This document shows, piece after piece, positions 1-7,446 of a stretch of DNA of 64,000 nucleotides (the first letter of the stretch is position 1; every line of letters starts with the position of its first letter). The notes below the pieces were generated by a model that searched no databases, was not told the origin of the DNA, and saw only the letters and a list, made by a program, of their open reading frames with translations. The DNA is taken from the NCBI GenBank assembly GCA_049515555.1, contig JBEKTY010000026.1, forward strand, positions 14,477 to 78,476, written 5' to 3'. The stretch comes from JBEKTY01 sp049515555 (lineage in GTDB: Bacteria; Planctomycetota; Planctomycetia; Pirellulales; Thermoguttaceae). A program made the position numbers and the translations under genes.

Positions 1-1598
1 CCGGCCAATGAGTTGGGGTTCTGAGCGGCCTGCGGCCGGCCACTGTCCGGCCGGGCGGCTACCAGGTACGACGCTTGGGGGCCTCCGCCAGCGGCAGTGG
101 GCTGGCCGGCCGGCGCGGCCGGTGCGGCGCCTGCCGCTGTGGCCGCCGTCTCCGGCCCAGCCGCGGGGCCCGGGCAGCAGACCGGCACCTCCAAGTGTCC
201 CTTGAAGAACAGCTCCCAGTCGCTGGGACTGGTCGTTTCCAGGCCCGGCCCGCAGGGCGGCACCTGATGCGCGTCCATGCCGTCGACCAGCTCGGGCGTA
301 ACCATAATGAGCAATTCCACCTCGTTTGTTGTTTCTTCGACCGTCCGGAAGGCCGCTCCCAAATAGGGCACCTCGCTGATCCAGGGCAGGCCCTTGTTGC
401 TGGCCTCGATCCGCTGCTCGATCAGCCCGCCGATGGCCAGGGTCTGCCCGGCCAGCAGTTCGACCCCCGTTTCGGCCTCGCGGGTCTTTATCGCCGGAAT
501 GCCGTCGATGCTGTTGGCCTGGTCGGGCTCGCTGACGCTGGGCCGGAGGTCCAGGTGGATGCGGCCGTTTCCCAGCACGATGGGGACGAAGTCCAGCCGC
601 GTGCCGTACTGCTTCCACCCGACCTGCGGCGTGCCGGCTAGACCGTTGCTGATGACATAGCCTATTTCGCCGCCGACGAGGATGTAGCTGGGCCGGCCGC
701 TGACGGCCGAAATGTTCGGCTCGGAAAGGATTTTCGACAGGTTGTCTTCCCGCATCGCGGCCAGGACCCCGAAAAACGCGGTGCTGCTGCCGCCGTTGGT
801 GAGCACGCTGAACTTGAGCGTGTTGTCCGGGGCCCCGCCGGGCGGACCGAACGGCGTCCCCGTGGCCGTCGTGATCAGGCCGCTGACCCCCGACATCAGC
901 AAGTTGCCGTTGGTGATTTTGGAGAAGTCGAAGCCCAGGTTCCGCAGCTTGGTTCGCGACACCTCCATGACCTTCACGTGCAGCAGCACCAGTTGCACGC
1001 CGCTGACGGTCATGTTGTTGATGACCTTGGGATAATATTCCTGGGCGATCTGGATGATCCGCGGAACAAGATCCTGCTGACCGACGAAGCCCGAAATCAG
1101 CACCGCGCTACCGACGGGGCTCACGTCCAGGGCCGTTTTGGGGAACTTGGAGCGGAGCACGAGGGCCAACTCGCGGGCATCGCCGAAGACGACCACGTCG
1201 ATGGTGTAAATCCGCTTGTCTTCGCCCCACAAGTTGACCTGGGTCACGCCGGGCCGCTTGGCCGAGATCTGCACCTGCGTCGGCGAGAGGGGGACCAGAT
1301 CCAATATGTCCGGATTGTTGACCTGCGCCTGGGGGATCTTCTGGTCCAGCGTCAGAATGCGACTGGTGCTGACGATCAGCTCGACGCGGTCGTTGGCCCC
1401 CTGAATCTTGTACACGAACGGCGCGGGCGGAGCGAGATTGAGCACACCCGGCGGGGGCACGGCGAGATTGATCAGACCCGACGGGGGCAGGGACGGTTGC
1501 TGGGCGTGGGCCGCAGTGATGCCTCCAACGGCGGACACTGCCAGGACCAGAACGGTCCCTAGCGCTCGCCGGCATCGGGGGAACAAGTCCTGAGTCAT
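1..1598 (-). CDS. cpaC: Tad/Flp pilus secretin CpaC/RcpA (GspD-like), 3' end outside window
   Basis: This is the outer-membrane secretin through which Flp pili leave the cell. The minus frame is open from ATG 1598 to the left edge, so about 532 residues are visible and the C-terminus is missing. The N-terminus is a signal peptide (Arg-rich start, then LGTVLVLAVSAVGG). It is followed by the pilus-formation N-terminal domain (about residues 70-150, SRILTLDQKIPQAQVNNPD), a BON-like segment (VVVFGDARELA), and a secretin core with the typical VSGRPSYILVGGEIG and NEVELLIMVTPELVD stretches. The tail is rich in Ala, Gly and Pro. AAGG lies just before the ATG. It follows the CpaB gene by 61 bp on the same strand, as expected in tad operons. 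Function is from family knowledge; the missing end cannot be judged. Confidence 0.9.
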   Translation of the reverse strand, partial: MTQDLFPRCRRALGTVLVLAVSAVGGITAAHAQQPSLPPSGLINLAVPPPGVLNLAPPAPFVYKIQGANDRVELIVSTSRILTLDQKIPQAQVNNPDILDLVPLSPTQVQISAKRPGVTQVNLWGEDKRIYTIDVVVFGDARELALVLRSKFPKTALDVSPVGSAVLISGFVGQQDLVPRIIQIAQEYYPKVINNMTVSGVQLVLLHVKVMEVSRTKLRNLGFDFSKITNGNLLMSGVSGLITTATGTPFGPPGGAPDNTLKFSVLTNGGSSTAFFGVLAAMREDNLSKILSEPNISAVSGRPSYILVGGEIGYVISNGLAGTPQVGWKQYGTRLDFVPIVLGNGRIHLDLRPSVSEPDQANSIDGIPAIKTREAETGVELLAGQTLAIGGLIEQRIEASNKGLPWISEVPYLGAAFRTVEETTNEVELLIMVTPELVDGMDAHQVPPCGPGLETTSPSDWELFFKGHLEVPVCCPGPAAGPETAATAAGAAPAAPAGQPTAAGGGPQASYLVAARPDSGRPQAAQNPNSLA

Positions 1599-1659
1599 CC
1601 TTGACTTCCTTTTCCGCCAGGCCCGACGCGCCGCCACCCGCTCAGGCTTCCGGACGGAG

Positions 1660-2820
1660 CTACAGTTGGCCGACCCTCGGCTGGTCCTGTCCGGGCTTCG
1701 GCCCCTCCTGGGCGGGCTTCACCGGTTGCCGGCCCACCTCGGGCTCGGCGGGCACGACCGGCCGCTTCGCGTCGTGCGGCTCCGGGCGACCCTTCAACTC
1801 CGGCAGGCCGTTGACCATCCGCCACCCGCCGCCCGTATCGGACGGGCCGGCCGAGGCATTCTCTTCCAACTCCACCTCGCTCACCTCCGAACCCCGGAGC
1901 ACCCGCATCGACCAACGGGCCGCATCGGGCGCGGCTGGTGGGGGTACGACCGGGTCGGGCTTGGCCGCCGCCGACTTGCCCGGCAGCGAACCCAAGTAAT
2001 CGCCGAAACTCTTTCCCGCGCTTGACGCAGCCGGCGGCTCCTTGGGCGGCTCGGGGTCCGCCACGAGCTTCTCCTTCTCCCGGTGCGACCCTTCGCTATG
2101 CCCCCCGAACAGCCCCGTCGGCGTCTCGCCCCGCGTTGGGGCCTGGATGTCGTCGTCCGGGCTCCGCATAATCAGCCGGATCGTGCCCATCTCGCCGGCC
2201 AAAGTGATCTTCTCCGCCTGGTTAGGGGTCACCAAGAGCGAGACCGTCCGGCCCGGAATCGACTTGCTCTCCCCCGAGTTGTCCAGACTCACCACGTCGT
2301 TGACGGCAAAGACCTTGATGTCCTGGAGGATCGTGTGGGTGGCCGTCTCGGTGATCCCGTTGGCCGGATCGCAGTGCACGTAGACTTGGATGTCGACGCG
2401 GCTGCCCGGCATCACCAAGCCCCCGTGGATCGTCACCGGATCGACGCGGACCGAGACCACCCGCAGGCCCTTCGGGATCAGGCCGCCGATGCCGGGGTCG
2501 CCGGCGCCCTTGCCGAAGAGCTTCTGCTCGAGGATCGGCTCGCCGGGAAAGAACTTCGCCTTGGTCCGCCGCCCCTCGACTTCCTCCTGCTTGCCCAGGG
2601 CGCCGGTGGGGACCCGATCCTTCGGCCATTCTTCAGCCTTAATAGAATCAGCGGCGATGATGGCCCCCAACGGGATTTCCTTGACGGCGACGGACACAGG
2701 TTGTGTATCAGGGGGAGCGGCTTCAGAGCCCCGCTTGGAAATCACCTGCGTAATCCCCAGCGAAGCTACCAGCCCGCAACCCAACGCCAATACCAGCAGG
2801 GCAAGTGGTTTGGCTCGCAT
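1660..2820 (-). CDS. cpaB: Flp pilus assembly protein CpaB/RcpC (SAF domain)
   Basis: A 386-residue periplasmic, membrane-anchored assembly factor of the Tad pilus that works with the secretin encoded just downstream. One N-terminal membrane helix (residues 6-25, LALLVLALGCGLVASL) precedes a SAF domain (about 40-105, with VKEIPLGAIIAADSIKAEEW) and the RcpC/CpaB domain (about 110-225, with GLRVVSVRVDPVTIHGGLV and VSLLVTPNQAEKITLA). The last 150 residues are Pro-, Glu- and Lys-rich and look disordered, longer than in typical CpaB proteins. ATG 2820 has a GAGG ribosome site six bases upstream. The gene sits 256 bp downstream of the prepilin peptidase, with a hairpin in between, so its level may be uncoupled from that of the pilin. 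Confidence 0.9.
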   Translation of the reverse strand: MRAKPLALLVLALGCGLVASLGITQVISKRGSEAAPPDTQPVSVAVKEIPLGAIIAADSIKAEEWPKDRVPTGALGKQEEVEGRRTKAKFFPGEPILEQKLFGKGAGDPGIGGLIPKGLRVVSVRVDPVTIHGGLVMPGSRVDIQVYVHCDPANGITETATHTILQDIKVFAVNDVVSLDNSGESKSIPGRTVSLLVTPNQAEKITLAGEMGTIRLIMRSPDDDIQAPTRGETPTGLFGGHSEGSHREKEKLVADPEPPKEPPAASSAGKSFGDYLGSLPGKSAAAKPDPVVPPPAAPDAARWSMRVLRGSEVSEVELEENASAGPSDTGGGWRMVNGLPELKGRPEPHDAKRPVVPAEPEVGRQPVKPAQEGPKPGQDQPRVGQL

Positions 2821-3015
2821 GGACTGCCTCGTTCGATACTGCCTACTGAATCGTTGCGCAAGGCATATTTGTTTTTGCCGTCAATTGCGGGCTTCCGCAT
2901 AAAATCATTGGCGACGGAAGCCTCGTAACTTGACACAAAGCCATTGGCACCGTACCAGGCACAGGGTCGCCAAACCCGACGCTCAACGGATTACTCACGC
3001 AAGTCTACGCAGACT

Positions 3016-3051
3016 AGCCCGACTCGTCGTCTTATTCGGCAAAGTCGGGCT
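3016..3051 (-). terminator. hairpin between prepilin peptidase and cpaB
   Basis: A perfect 9-bp inverted repeat (AGCCCGACT at 3016-3024, AGTCGGGCT at 3043-3051, 18-base loop) lies 25 bp past the stop of the prepilin peptidase. No U-run follows on either strand, so it may be an attenuator or RNA-processing/stability stem rather than a full intrinsic terminator. Confidence 0.4.
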
Positions 3052-3076
3052 GTGTTCTCCAGTTTAACTTAGCTGT

Positions 3077-3664
3077 TTAGAGCAACATCCCACTCCAAGC
3101 GAAGTATCCGATGGAACCCATTGCGATGGGAATTCCATAGGGCAGCAGCAGCATGGAACCTTTCCGCTCGGCGGCGATGGCCGAGAGGGCCGTGGGCCGG
3201 CGAACGACCAGGATCTCGTTGATAATGACCAGCAACTGCGCAAGATGATGGTGCCATCCGCGGCGGAGCAGGATCATTAGCAGGGCCAGGACCCCGCCCA
3301 CGACCGCGGAAACGCAAAATGCGTATACGGTGGCAGTTCCCCAGACCCAGGCCCCGACGCCGGCCAGGAGCTTGACGTCGCCGGCGCCCATTCCGCCGAT
3401 GGCGTAGGCCGGCAGGAGCAAAGCCAGGCCGACGGCAGTCCCCGCCAGGCTCCAGCCCAGGCCGGCCCAACCGAAACAGGCGGCGCTGAAGGCCCAGCCG
3501 CCGGCCATCAAGGGGAAGGTCAGCCAATTAGGGACTCGCAGTTGCCAGCCGTCAATGACCGCCGCGAGCACCAGCACGCCGCTCAGGAGCCAGACATGCC
3601 AGTGACCGGCCAGGCCGTGCAATAACCAGTTCGCTCCCGTCATCGCGGCTTCCTGTCCTTTCAT
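3077..3664 (-). CDS. cpaA: A24 prepilin peptidase (TadV/CpaA type)
   Basis: A membrane aspartyl protease that cleaves the leader of the Flp pilin. About 195 residues with five to six membrane segments. Both catalytic Asp motifs of the family are visible: AAVIDGWQLRVPNWLT near residue 38 and GGMGAGDVKLLAGVGAW (GxGD) near residue 95. The size suits the short TadV/CpaA form lacking the methylase domain. ATG 3664 overlaps the stop of the preceding 35-codon frame as ATGA, which suggests translational coupling. An in-frame ATG at 3643 has a better ribosome site (AGGA, seven bases), so the protein may really start seven codons later. Lies between the pilin and cpaB. Confidence 0.88.
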   Translation of the reverse strand: MKGQEAAMTGANWLLHGLAGHWHVWLLSGVLVLAAVIDGWQLRVPNWLTFPLMAGGWAFSAACFGWAGLGWSLAGTAVGLALLLPAYAIGGMGAGDVKLLAGVGAWVWGTATVYAFCVSAVVGGVLALLMILLRRGWHHHLAQLLVIINEILVVRRPTALSAIAAERKGSMLLLPYGIPIAMGSIGYFAWSGMLL

Positions 3665-3768
3665 CTCAGGTTCAGCATCAGGCTAACGAGCACGCCGACG
3701 GCCGCCGTCAGGCACACGAGCGATTCGGCCGCCAGGGGCGTCATTTCCAGGGGGAGGAGCGGATACAT
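3661..3768 (-). CDS. 35-residue hydrophobic peptide upstream of prepilin peptidase
   Basis: A short frame starting MYPLLPLEMTPLAAESL and ending in a hydrophobic Leu/Val segment (LTAAVGVLVSLMLNL, about residues 20-34). It could be one membrane helix. Its stop TGA overlaps the ATG of the prepilin peptidase (ATGA at 3664-3661), the usual sign of coupled translation, and it lies inside the Tad operon just after the pilin hairpin. Only a weak purine-rich GAGAGAG precedes the ATG. I do not recognise a family. It could be a small pilus-associated membrane peptide or merely a leader frame that feeds ribosomes to the peptidase gene. Confidence 0.4.
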   Translation of the reverse strand: MYPLLPLEMTPLAAESLVCLTAAVGVLVSLMLNLR

Positions 3769-3790
3769 AGCCGACTCTCTCGATTAAGGA

Positions 3791-3830
3791 AACTCCCTCT
3801 CGGTATCGCTCGCGACGCCGAGAGGGAGTT
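3791..3830 (-). terminator. hairpin after Flp pilin gene
   Basis: A perfect 13-bp stem (AACTCCCTCTCGG at 3791-3803; CCGAGAGGGAGTT at 3818-3830) lies 70 bp after the pilin stop. On the minus strand it is followed by CCTTAAT rather than a long U-run. It is placed to act as a partial terminator or 3' stabiliser, giving much more pilin than assembly-protein mRNA. Confidence 0.6.
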
Positions 3831-3899
3831 CCGGTGTTCCGCCATGCGGCGCCGTCGGAGCCGAACCGCCCCGCCGGCGCTGCGCTCGCCTCGATCCGA

Positions 3900-4076
3900 C
3901 TAGTGGCTGATCGAGTTGGCGATTCTCGAGAACGCGGTGCTGGCGTTGTTGCCGATCGACGTGATGGCCGTGAGGCACACGATCACGATCAGCGAGAGCA
4001 TCACCGCGTACTCGACGGCGGTTGGCCCATCCTCGGAGGCAATGAACCGGTGCAGCTTCGTCAGAAGCGACTTCAT
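3900..4076 (-). CDS. flp: Flp/Fap type IVb pilin
   Basis: A 58-residue major pilin subunit. The processing site and helix are typical of the family: a basic leader MKSLLTKLHRFIASEDG, then the conserved Glu-Tyr of TAVEYAVMLSLIVIVCLTA, and a short polar tail ending NSISH. Cleavage is expected after Gly 17, with Glu five residues into the mature protein as in other Flp pilins. The longer upstream frame (to 4574) is not used: ATG 4076 has a strong GGAGG about ten bases before it. First gene of the Tad operon; a c-di-GMP riboswitch lies in its leader and a 13-bp hairpin follows the stop. Confidence 0.93.
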   Translation of the reverse strand: MKSLLTKLHRFIASEDGPTAVEYAVMLSLIVIVCLTAITSIGNNASTAFSRIANSISH

Positions 4077-4250
4077 AGAGATATTCCTCCATTCCAGCGC
4101 CTGTCCCGTAAGCCGGGACGACCCGGAACAAAAACCGAACTTGGACCCCTTCGGATACGACGCCGATCGACGTCGAGCGGCGCGGCCTGTAAGTATCCTC
4201 CGAAGCCCTTCTAGTAAAAGCGTCCCCCTCGTGTACCCAACCGACTTCCC

Positions 4251-4349
4251 ATCATCCTTTCGGCAACCAGGCGCCCGGCACCCAAACGGTGCGCCGGCCC
4301 TTGGCTTTGCGTCCCAGCCTTGTGGCTGGTTTGCCCTTGTCGAGGACGA
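4251..4349 (-). promoter_or_regulatory. cyclic di-GMP class I (GEMM) riboswitch upstream of flp
   Basis: Read on the minus strand, the leader of the pilin gene carries the signature blocks of the GEMM aptamer in the right order: AAGGGCAAACC (4338-4328), a P2 stem CCAGCC/GGCTGG closed by ACAA, then GGGACGCAAAGCC (about 4315-4303), a second long hairpin built on GGCGCACC-GTTT-GGGTGCC, and the closing GGTTGCCG (about 4268-4261). A P1 helix can form between TCGTCCT (4349-4343) and AGGATGA (4257-4251). The expression platform is the 170 nt before the pilin ATG. It contains a 6-bp hairpin (GTCCCG/CGGGAC, 4103-4119) just before the ribosome site, but no obvious intrinsic terminator, so on/off polarity is unknown. 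Class and ligand are from established riboswitch knowledge. Confidence 0.87.
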
Positions 4350-4511
4350 AGAGGAGGTAACAGGCCGACCTCCATGCGCCCGGCATCCTGCCTCTACCTG
4401 AAACCTAGGTCGGATTCCACGAATGTCAAGCTGCCGGTGGACCTGCTCTGGCAGCACGAACCACGGGGTTCCCCGGTCCGTAGTGCCCCGACCGTCCTCG
4501 GTTGACACGTT

Positions 4512-4576
4512 GGGTGCCACTGCTGGCTTGTCCAGCAGTGCCGAGAACACGGTTGGGCAAGCCAACCGTGGCACCC
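4512..4576. repeat. three-stem palindromic element
   Basis: An outer 9-bp stem (GGGTGCCAC 4512-4520 / GTGGCACCC 4568-4576) encloses two perfect hairpins: ACTGCTGG-CTTGT-CCAGCAGT (4519-4539) and CGGTTGG-GCAAG-CCAACCG (4550-4568). The two loops are complementary to each other. The 355 bp between the riboswitch and the next gene hold nothing else I can recognise. It resembles REP-like dispersed palindromes of planctomycete intergenic regions. Confidence 0.6.
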
Positions 4577-4704
4577 GTCATTTCACGTCGGTCGAGTCCG
4601 TAGGGTGGCTCCAGCCCGAGCGAGCCCCCCTGATAGGCTCACAAGAACAGCCAGGCACTTCATACGTCCGCGCAGCGACTTCTTCTGCTTGAGGTTTGCG
4701 GAGA

Positions 4705-6948
4705 TCACAGCCCCGGCCGCGACAGCCGTTGGTCCAGTTCCCCCAGCCGCCGCAGGTCATCCAGGGCTGCGGCAATCGCTTTCATCGCCTCATCGTCCAC
4801 GCCGCGATCCGGGACTTCGCGGTTGGCCGCCAGCGTCAGCTTCACTTCCGGCCCCAGCTCGAAACGCGGCTTCGTATCGTACCAGAAATGACCGGCGAGG
4901 ATCAGACGTACGGGCCGCGTTCCCTTGGACACGAACCGCGGCTCCTTGGGCTCCGTGTAGAACTGGCTCTGGCCGTAGTAGATCCGCCCCGCATAGTCGC
5001 GGATGTCGAACACCGGCTCCTGGGTGAACATGTGCATCTTGGGGCCTTGGATCGTCACGGTTCCCGTGGGCTGCCCCGCGGCGCCCTCGAACACCATGTG
5101 CTGGTCGCTTTGCTCGTTGTAGAAGTCGCTCATCACTACCGAGCGATTGTCGCGGACCCGCAAGGTGGGCTTCGATTGGGTCGCCAGCCGCGTGAGAAAC
5201 CCGACGATGCCTTCCCGTGAGGCGGCCGGCCCGTGGATCGTGACCGTGCCTTCGTAGGAAGTGCGGAACAAGAACAGGGCGCGGTCGCTGCCGGTAATCC
5301 GGAGATTGCCTTGGACGTGGATGGCCTCTACGACGCTGCCCGGCGGCAACTGGTCGAAGTGCAGGCCATGCGTGTCCGGCGCCTTCTGGTACATGCCGAA
5401 TCCGGAGACTTCGTCCAGGGTCAGACGGCACGGCGTACCGGACGTGGAGGTGACGTGAACGTCGTTGCCGTGGGTCATCGGTCCGAAATCGTGACTGCCT
5501 GCCGCCAGGTTCGCCAGGGTCACGTTCCGGACGCCGGAGACCTCGATCAAGGGCCGGCCCGCCGCGCCCCGCCAAACCAGGCCGCAGCGGTATCCGCTCC
5601 CGCCGACCGTATAGTCGCGGCCGGTCACCAAGAGCGTTTTGGACACCACGTAGCGGCCGGTCGGCAGGTAGGTCATCGCCCCCTGGCCCGCCTGTCGCGC
5701 GGCATCGATCGCGGCCTGGATTGCCGCCGTGTCGTCGCTCTTCCCATCCGCCTTGGCGCCAAAGTCGCGCACGGCGTCGAAGACCCTGCCCGGCTCCGGG
5801 GCCGAATCACGCAGGAACCGTTGTTCGGCCGAGGCAATCACGCCGCCCAGCCGGCCGGGCGGGATCAGGTAGAGTTTCGCCGCCGGCATGATTTGGACCA
5901 GGCTCTCGACTGCCGTCGGCCGGTTGTTGCTGACCATCAGTTTCTGCGCCGGGTTGGCCAGGCGGACGGGTGGGCGATCGGAGGGCGGCCGGGTGAACGA
6001 GCAATCGAACATCAGCACCGGGCTGCCGCTGAGTTGCACCGCCCCCTCCGGGTCGGTCCAGGCGGCGACGTGGCAGTCCTGGACCGTCAGCGGGGCGATG
6101 GTCCCCCGCTCCTCGATGAACCGCCGGGAACCGACCGAAGTGCAGCGGCGAATCGAACTGCCGTGCTCGCTGCCGACGACGAAGTCGGCCTGGCGACTGC
6201 TGGCGAAGTGGCAGTTGCGGGCGTAGAAGTTGCCCTTGTTGTCCAACACGCCCGTGCCGCAGTTGCGAAACTCGCAGCCGTCGATCGTATTGTCGTAGTC
6301 GTTGAAGGTGAGGAAGGCCAGGGCCGTGCCGCAGTTCTCGAACAGGCAGTTGTGATACAGGATCTCGGCCGAGGCCACCTTTTGCTCATGCCCGACACGA
6401 ATACCGAACCCGGTGAAATTGCGGAACGCCTCATGCTCGTGGCGGACCTCGGTCTCGAACCGCTGCTGGGCGGCGTGGTCGAACCCTACGGCCGCCTTTC
6501 CCCGGCCGTCCCAACTCAGGCCCACGTACCGGCTATAGGCCACGCCGTTGCTCCAGAACATGCGGCCACCCGCCGGCCCGTCCCACACGAGCCGCGTGTC
6601 GCGACCGTGGCCGACAACCAGGCAGCCGTGCCTCGGCCCCTGGAAGAGCAGCGTCTTCGTGATGCGGTAGGTGCCCGACGGCAAGTACACCGTCTTCCCA
6701 TCCCCCTTGCAATCCAATGCGGCCTGGATCGCCGCCGTGTCGTCCGCCTGGCCGTCGCCCACGGCTGGGGGAGTCACATGCTTCCGGACATTGATCCAGT
6801 CCGAGCGCTCTTGCCACGGCAGTCGCGGAATGTCCGGCAACACGGCCTGCCCATGAGCAGGGCCGGGGCTAACGCCGGCCGCCGCTCGCGCATCTCCCGC
6901 GGACAGCGCTACCAACACGGCCCACAGACAATGCAGTCTGATCGTCAT
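4705..6948 (-). CDS. secreted double pectate-lyase-3 / right-handed beta-helix protein
   Basis: A 747-residue exported protein with a signal peptide (MTIRLHCLWAVLVALSAGDARA) and two copies of the pectate_lyase_3/GH28-like N-terminal module. The first copy is near residues 45-85 (WINVRKHVTPPAVGDGQADD, then AAIQAAL); the second is near 395-440 (VFDAVRDFGAKADGKSDDTA, then AIQAAIDAARQAG). Each is followed by beta-helix rungs rich in Asn and Gly. Such proteins bind or cleave polysaccharides in the periplasm or outside the cell, but no catalytic residues can be assigned by eye. ATG 6948 was preferred to the longer frame from 7200 because it has GGAGG about seven bases upstream and begins the signal peptide. 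Monocistronic; last host gene before the integrated element. Confidence 0.8.
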   Translation of the reverse strand: MTIRLHCLWAVLVALSAGDARAAAGVSPGPAHGQAVLPDIPRLPWQERSDWINVRKHVTPPAVGDGQADDTAAIQAALDCKGDGKTVYLPSGTYRITKTLLFQGPRHGCLVVGHGRDTRLVWDGPAGGRMFWSNGVAYSRYVGLSWDGRGKAAVGFDHAAQQRFETEVRHEHEAFRNFTGFGIRVGHEQKVASAEILYHNCLFENCGTALAFLTFNDYDNTIDGCEFRNCGTGVLDNKGNFYARNCHFASSRQADFVVGSEHGSSIRRCTSVGSRRFIEERGTIAPLTVQDCHVAAWTDPEGAVQLSGSPVLMFDCSFTRPPSDRPPVRLANPAQKLMVSNNRPTAVESLVQIMPAAKLYLIPPGRLGGVIASAEQRFLRDSAPEPGRVFDAVRDFGAKADGKSDDTAAIQAAIDAARQAGQGAMTYLPTGRYVVSKTLLVTGRDYTVGGSGYRCGLVWRGAAGRPLIEVSGVRNVTLANLAAGSHDFGPMTHGNDVHVTSTSGTPCRLTLDEVSGFGMYQKAPDTHGLHFDQLPPGSVVEAIHVQGNLRITGSDRALFLFRTSYEGTVTIHGPAASREGIVGFLTRLATQSKPTLRVRDNRSVVMSDFYNEQSDQHMVFEGAAGQPTGTVTIQGPKMHMFTQEPVFDIRDYAGRIYYGQSQFYTEPKEPRFVSKGTRPVRLILAGHFWYDTKPRFELGPEVKLTLAANREVPDRGVDDEAMKAIAAALDDLRRLGELDQRLSRPGL

Positions 6949-7258
6949 CGTGGCTCCTCCAGCAGAAAAGACACTCTTGGGGAAACTTATGGTCGATACT
7001 TGGCGAGTGATTTGGGGAGCTATGCTTCCCGAAGTGGATATTCTTCCCGGTGACTCGGGAGAAGGCTTTGCCAGAGGCGGCGTGACGCAGGCAGGAAGGA
7101 ACGGATTTCTTAGCCATTGCGGCCCCCTCCGTACGAATCGAGTGTTGTTAGACCCGACGACGGTGAGTGGTAGTGAAAGTGGTAGTCCCACCAATTTCAC
7201 ACCGCAACATGGCTTACTGGCCAGCAGTCTAAGTTGTTTTACAACGACTACTTACATC
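6949..7258. other. intergenic region, leader of beta-helix gene
   Basis: About 310 bp between the beta-helix gene and attL. It presumably holds the promoter of the minus-strand gene. I see short GGTAGT repeats near 7167-7184 but no clear promoter, RNA or ORF. Confidence 0.5.
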
Positions 7259-7304
7259 AAGTCGGGGCGACTGGATTTGAACCAGCGACCTCTTGGTCCC
7301 GAAC
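7259..7304. repeat. attL (duplicated tRNA-Pro 3' end)
   Basis: A 46-bp copy of the tRNA-Pro 3' half, identical to 42562-42607 and ending in the anticodon loop. The matching 5' half is absent, so this is an attachment-site scar, not a tRNA gene. Confidence 0.9.
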
Positions 7305-7354
7305 ATTAGGGTTGAAATTGTAAGTATTGACTTTATAACGACTTACAATATGAT

Positions 7355-7422
7355 GGAGATACCTATTTTCTCCTTTTCGTGACAGAAAAGGTATCTCCGA
7401 AGGTATCTCCAAGGGTATCTCG
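7355..7422. promoter_or_regulatory. GGTATCTCC box cluster before integrase
   Basis: Three direct copies (7390-7398, 7402-7410, 7414-7422, the last ending in G) at 12-bp spacing plus one inverted copy (7355-7363). Two further copies at the same 12-bp spacing lie at 42469-42489, near the other end of the element. They look like arm-type integrase or Xis binding sites, possibly also an operator for the integrase gene. Confidence 0.6.
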
Positions 7423-7446
7423 GGTCCAAGGTGAGAGAGGTCTACG

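Noticed and set aside
4103..4119. Intrinsic terminator just before flp
   Set aside because: The 6-bp stem is not followed by a U-run on the minus strand; kept only as part of the riboswitch platform.
5233..7053. Plus-strand frame opposite the beta-helix protein
   Set aside because: No domain, Arg/Val/Ala-rich, and the minus strand has a signal peptide, a strong ribosome site and known modules.
7259..7304. Second tRNA-Pro
   Set aside because: Only the 3' half is present; the 5' half of the cloverleaf is missing. It is the attL duplication.
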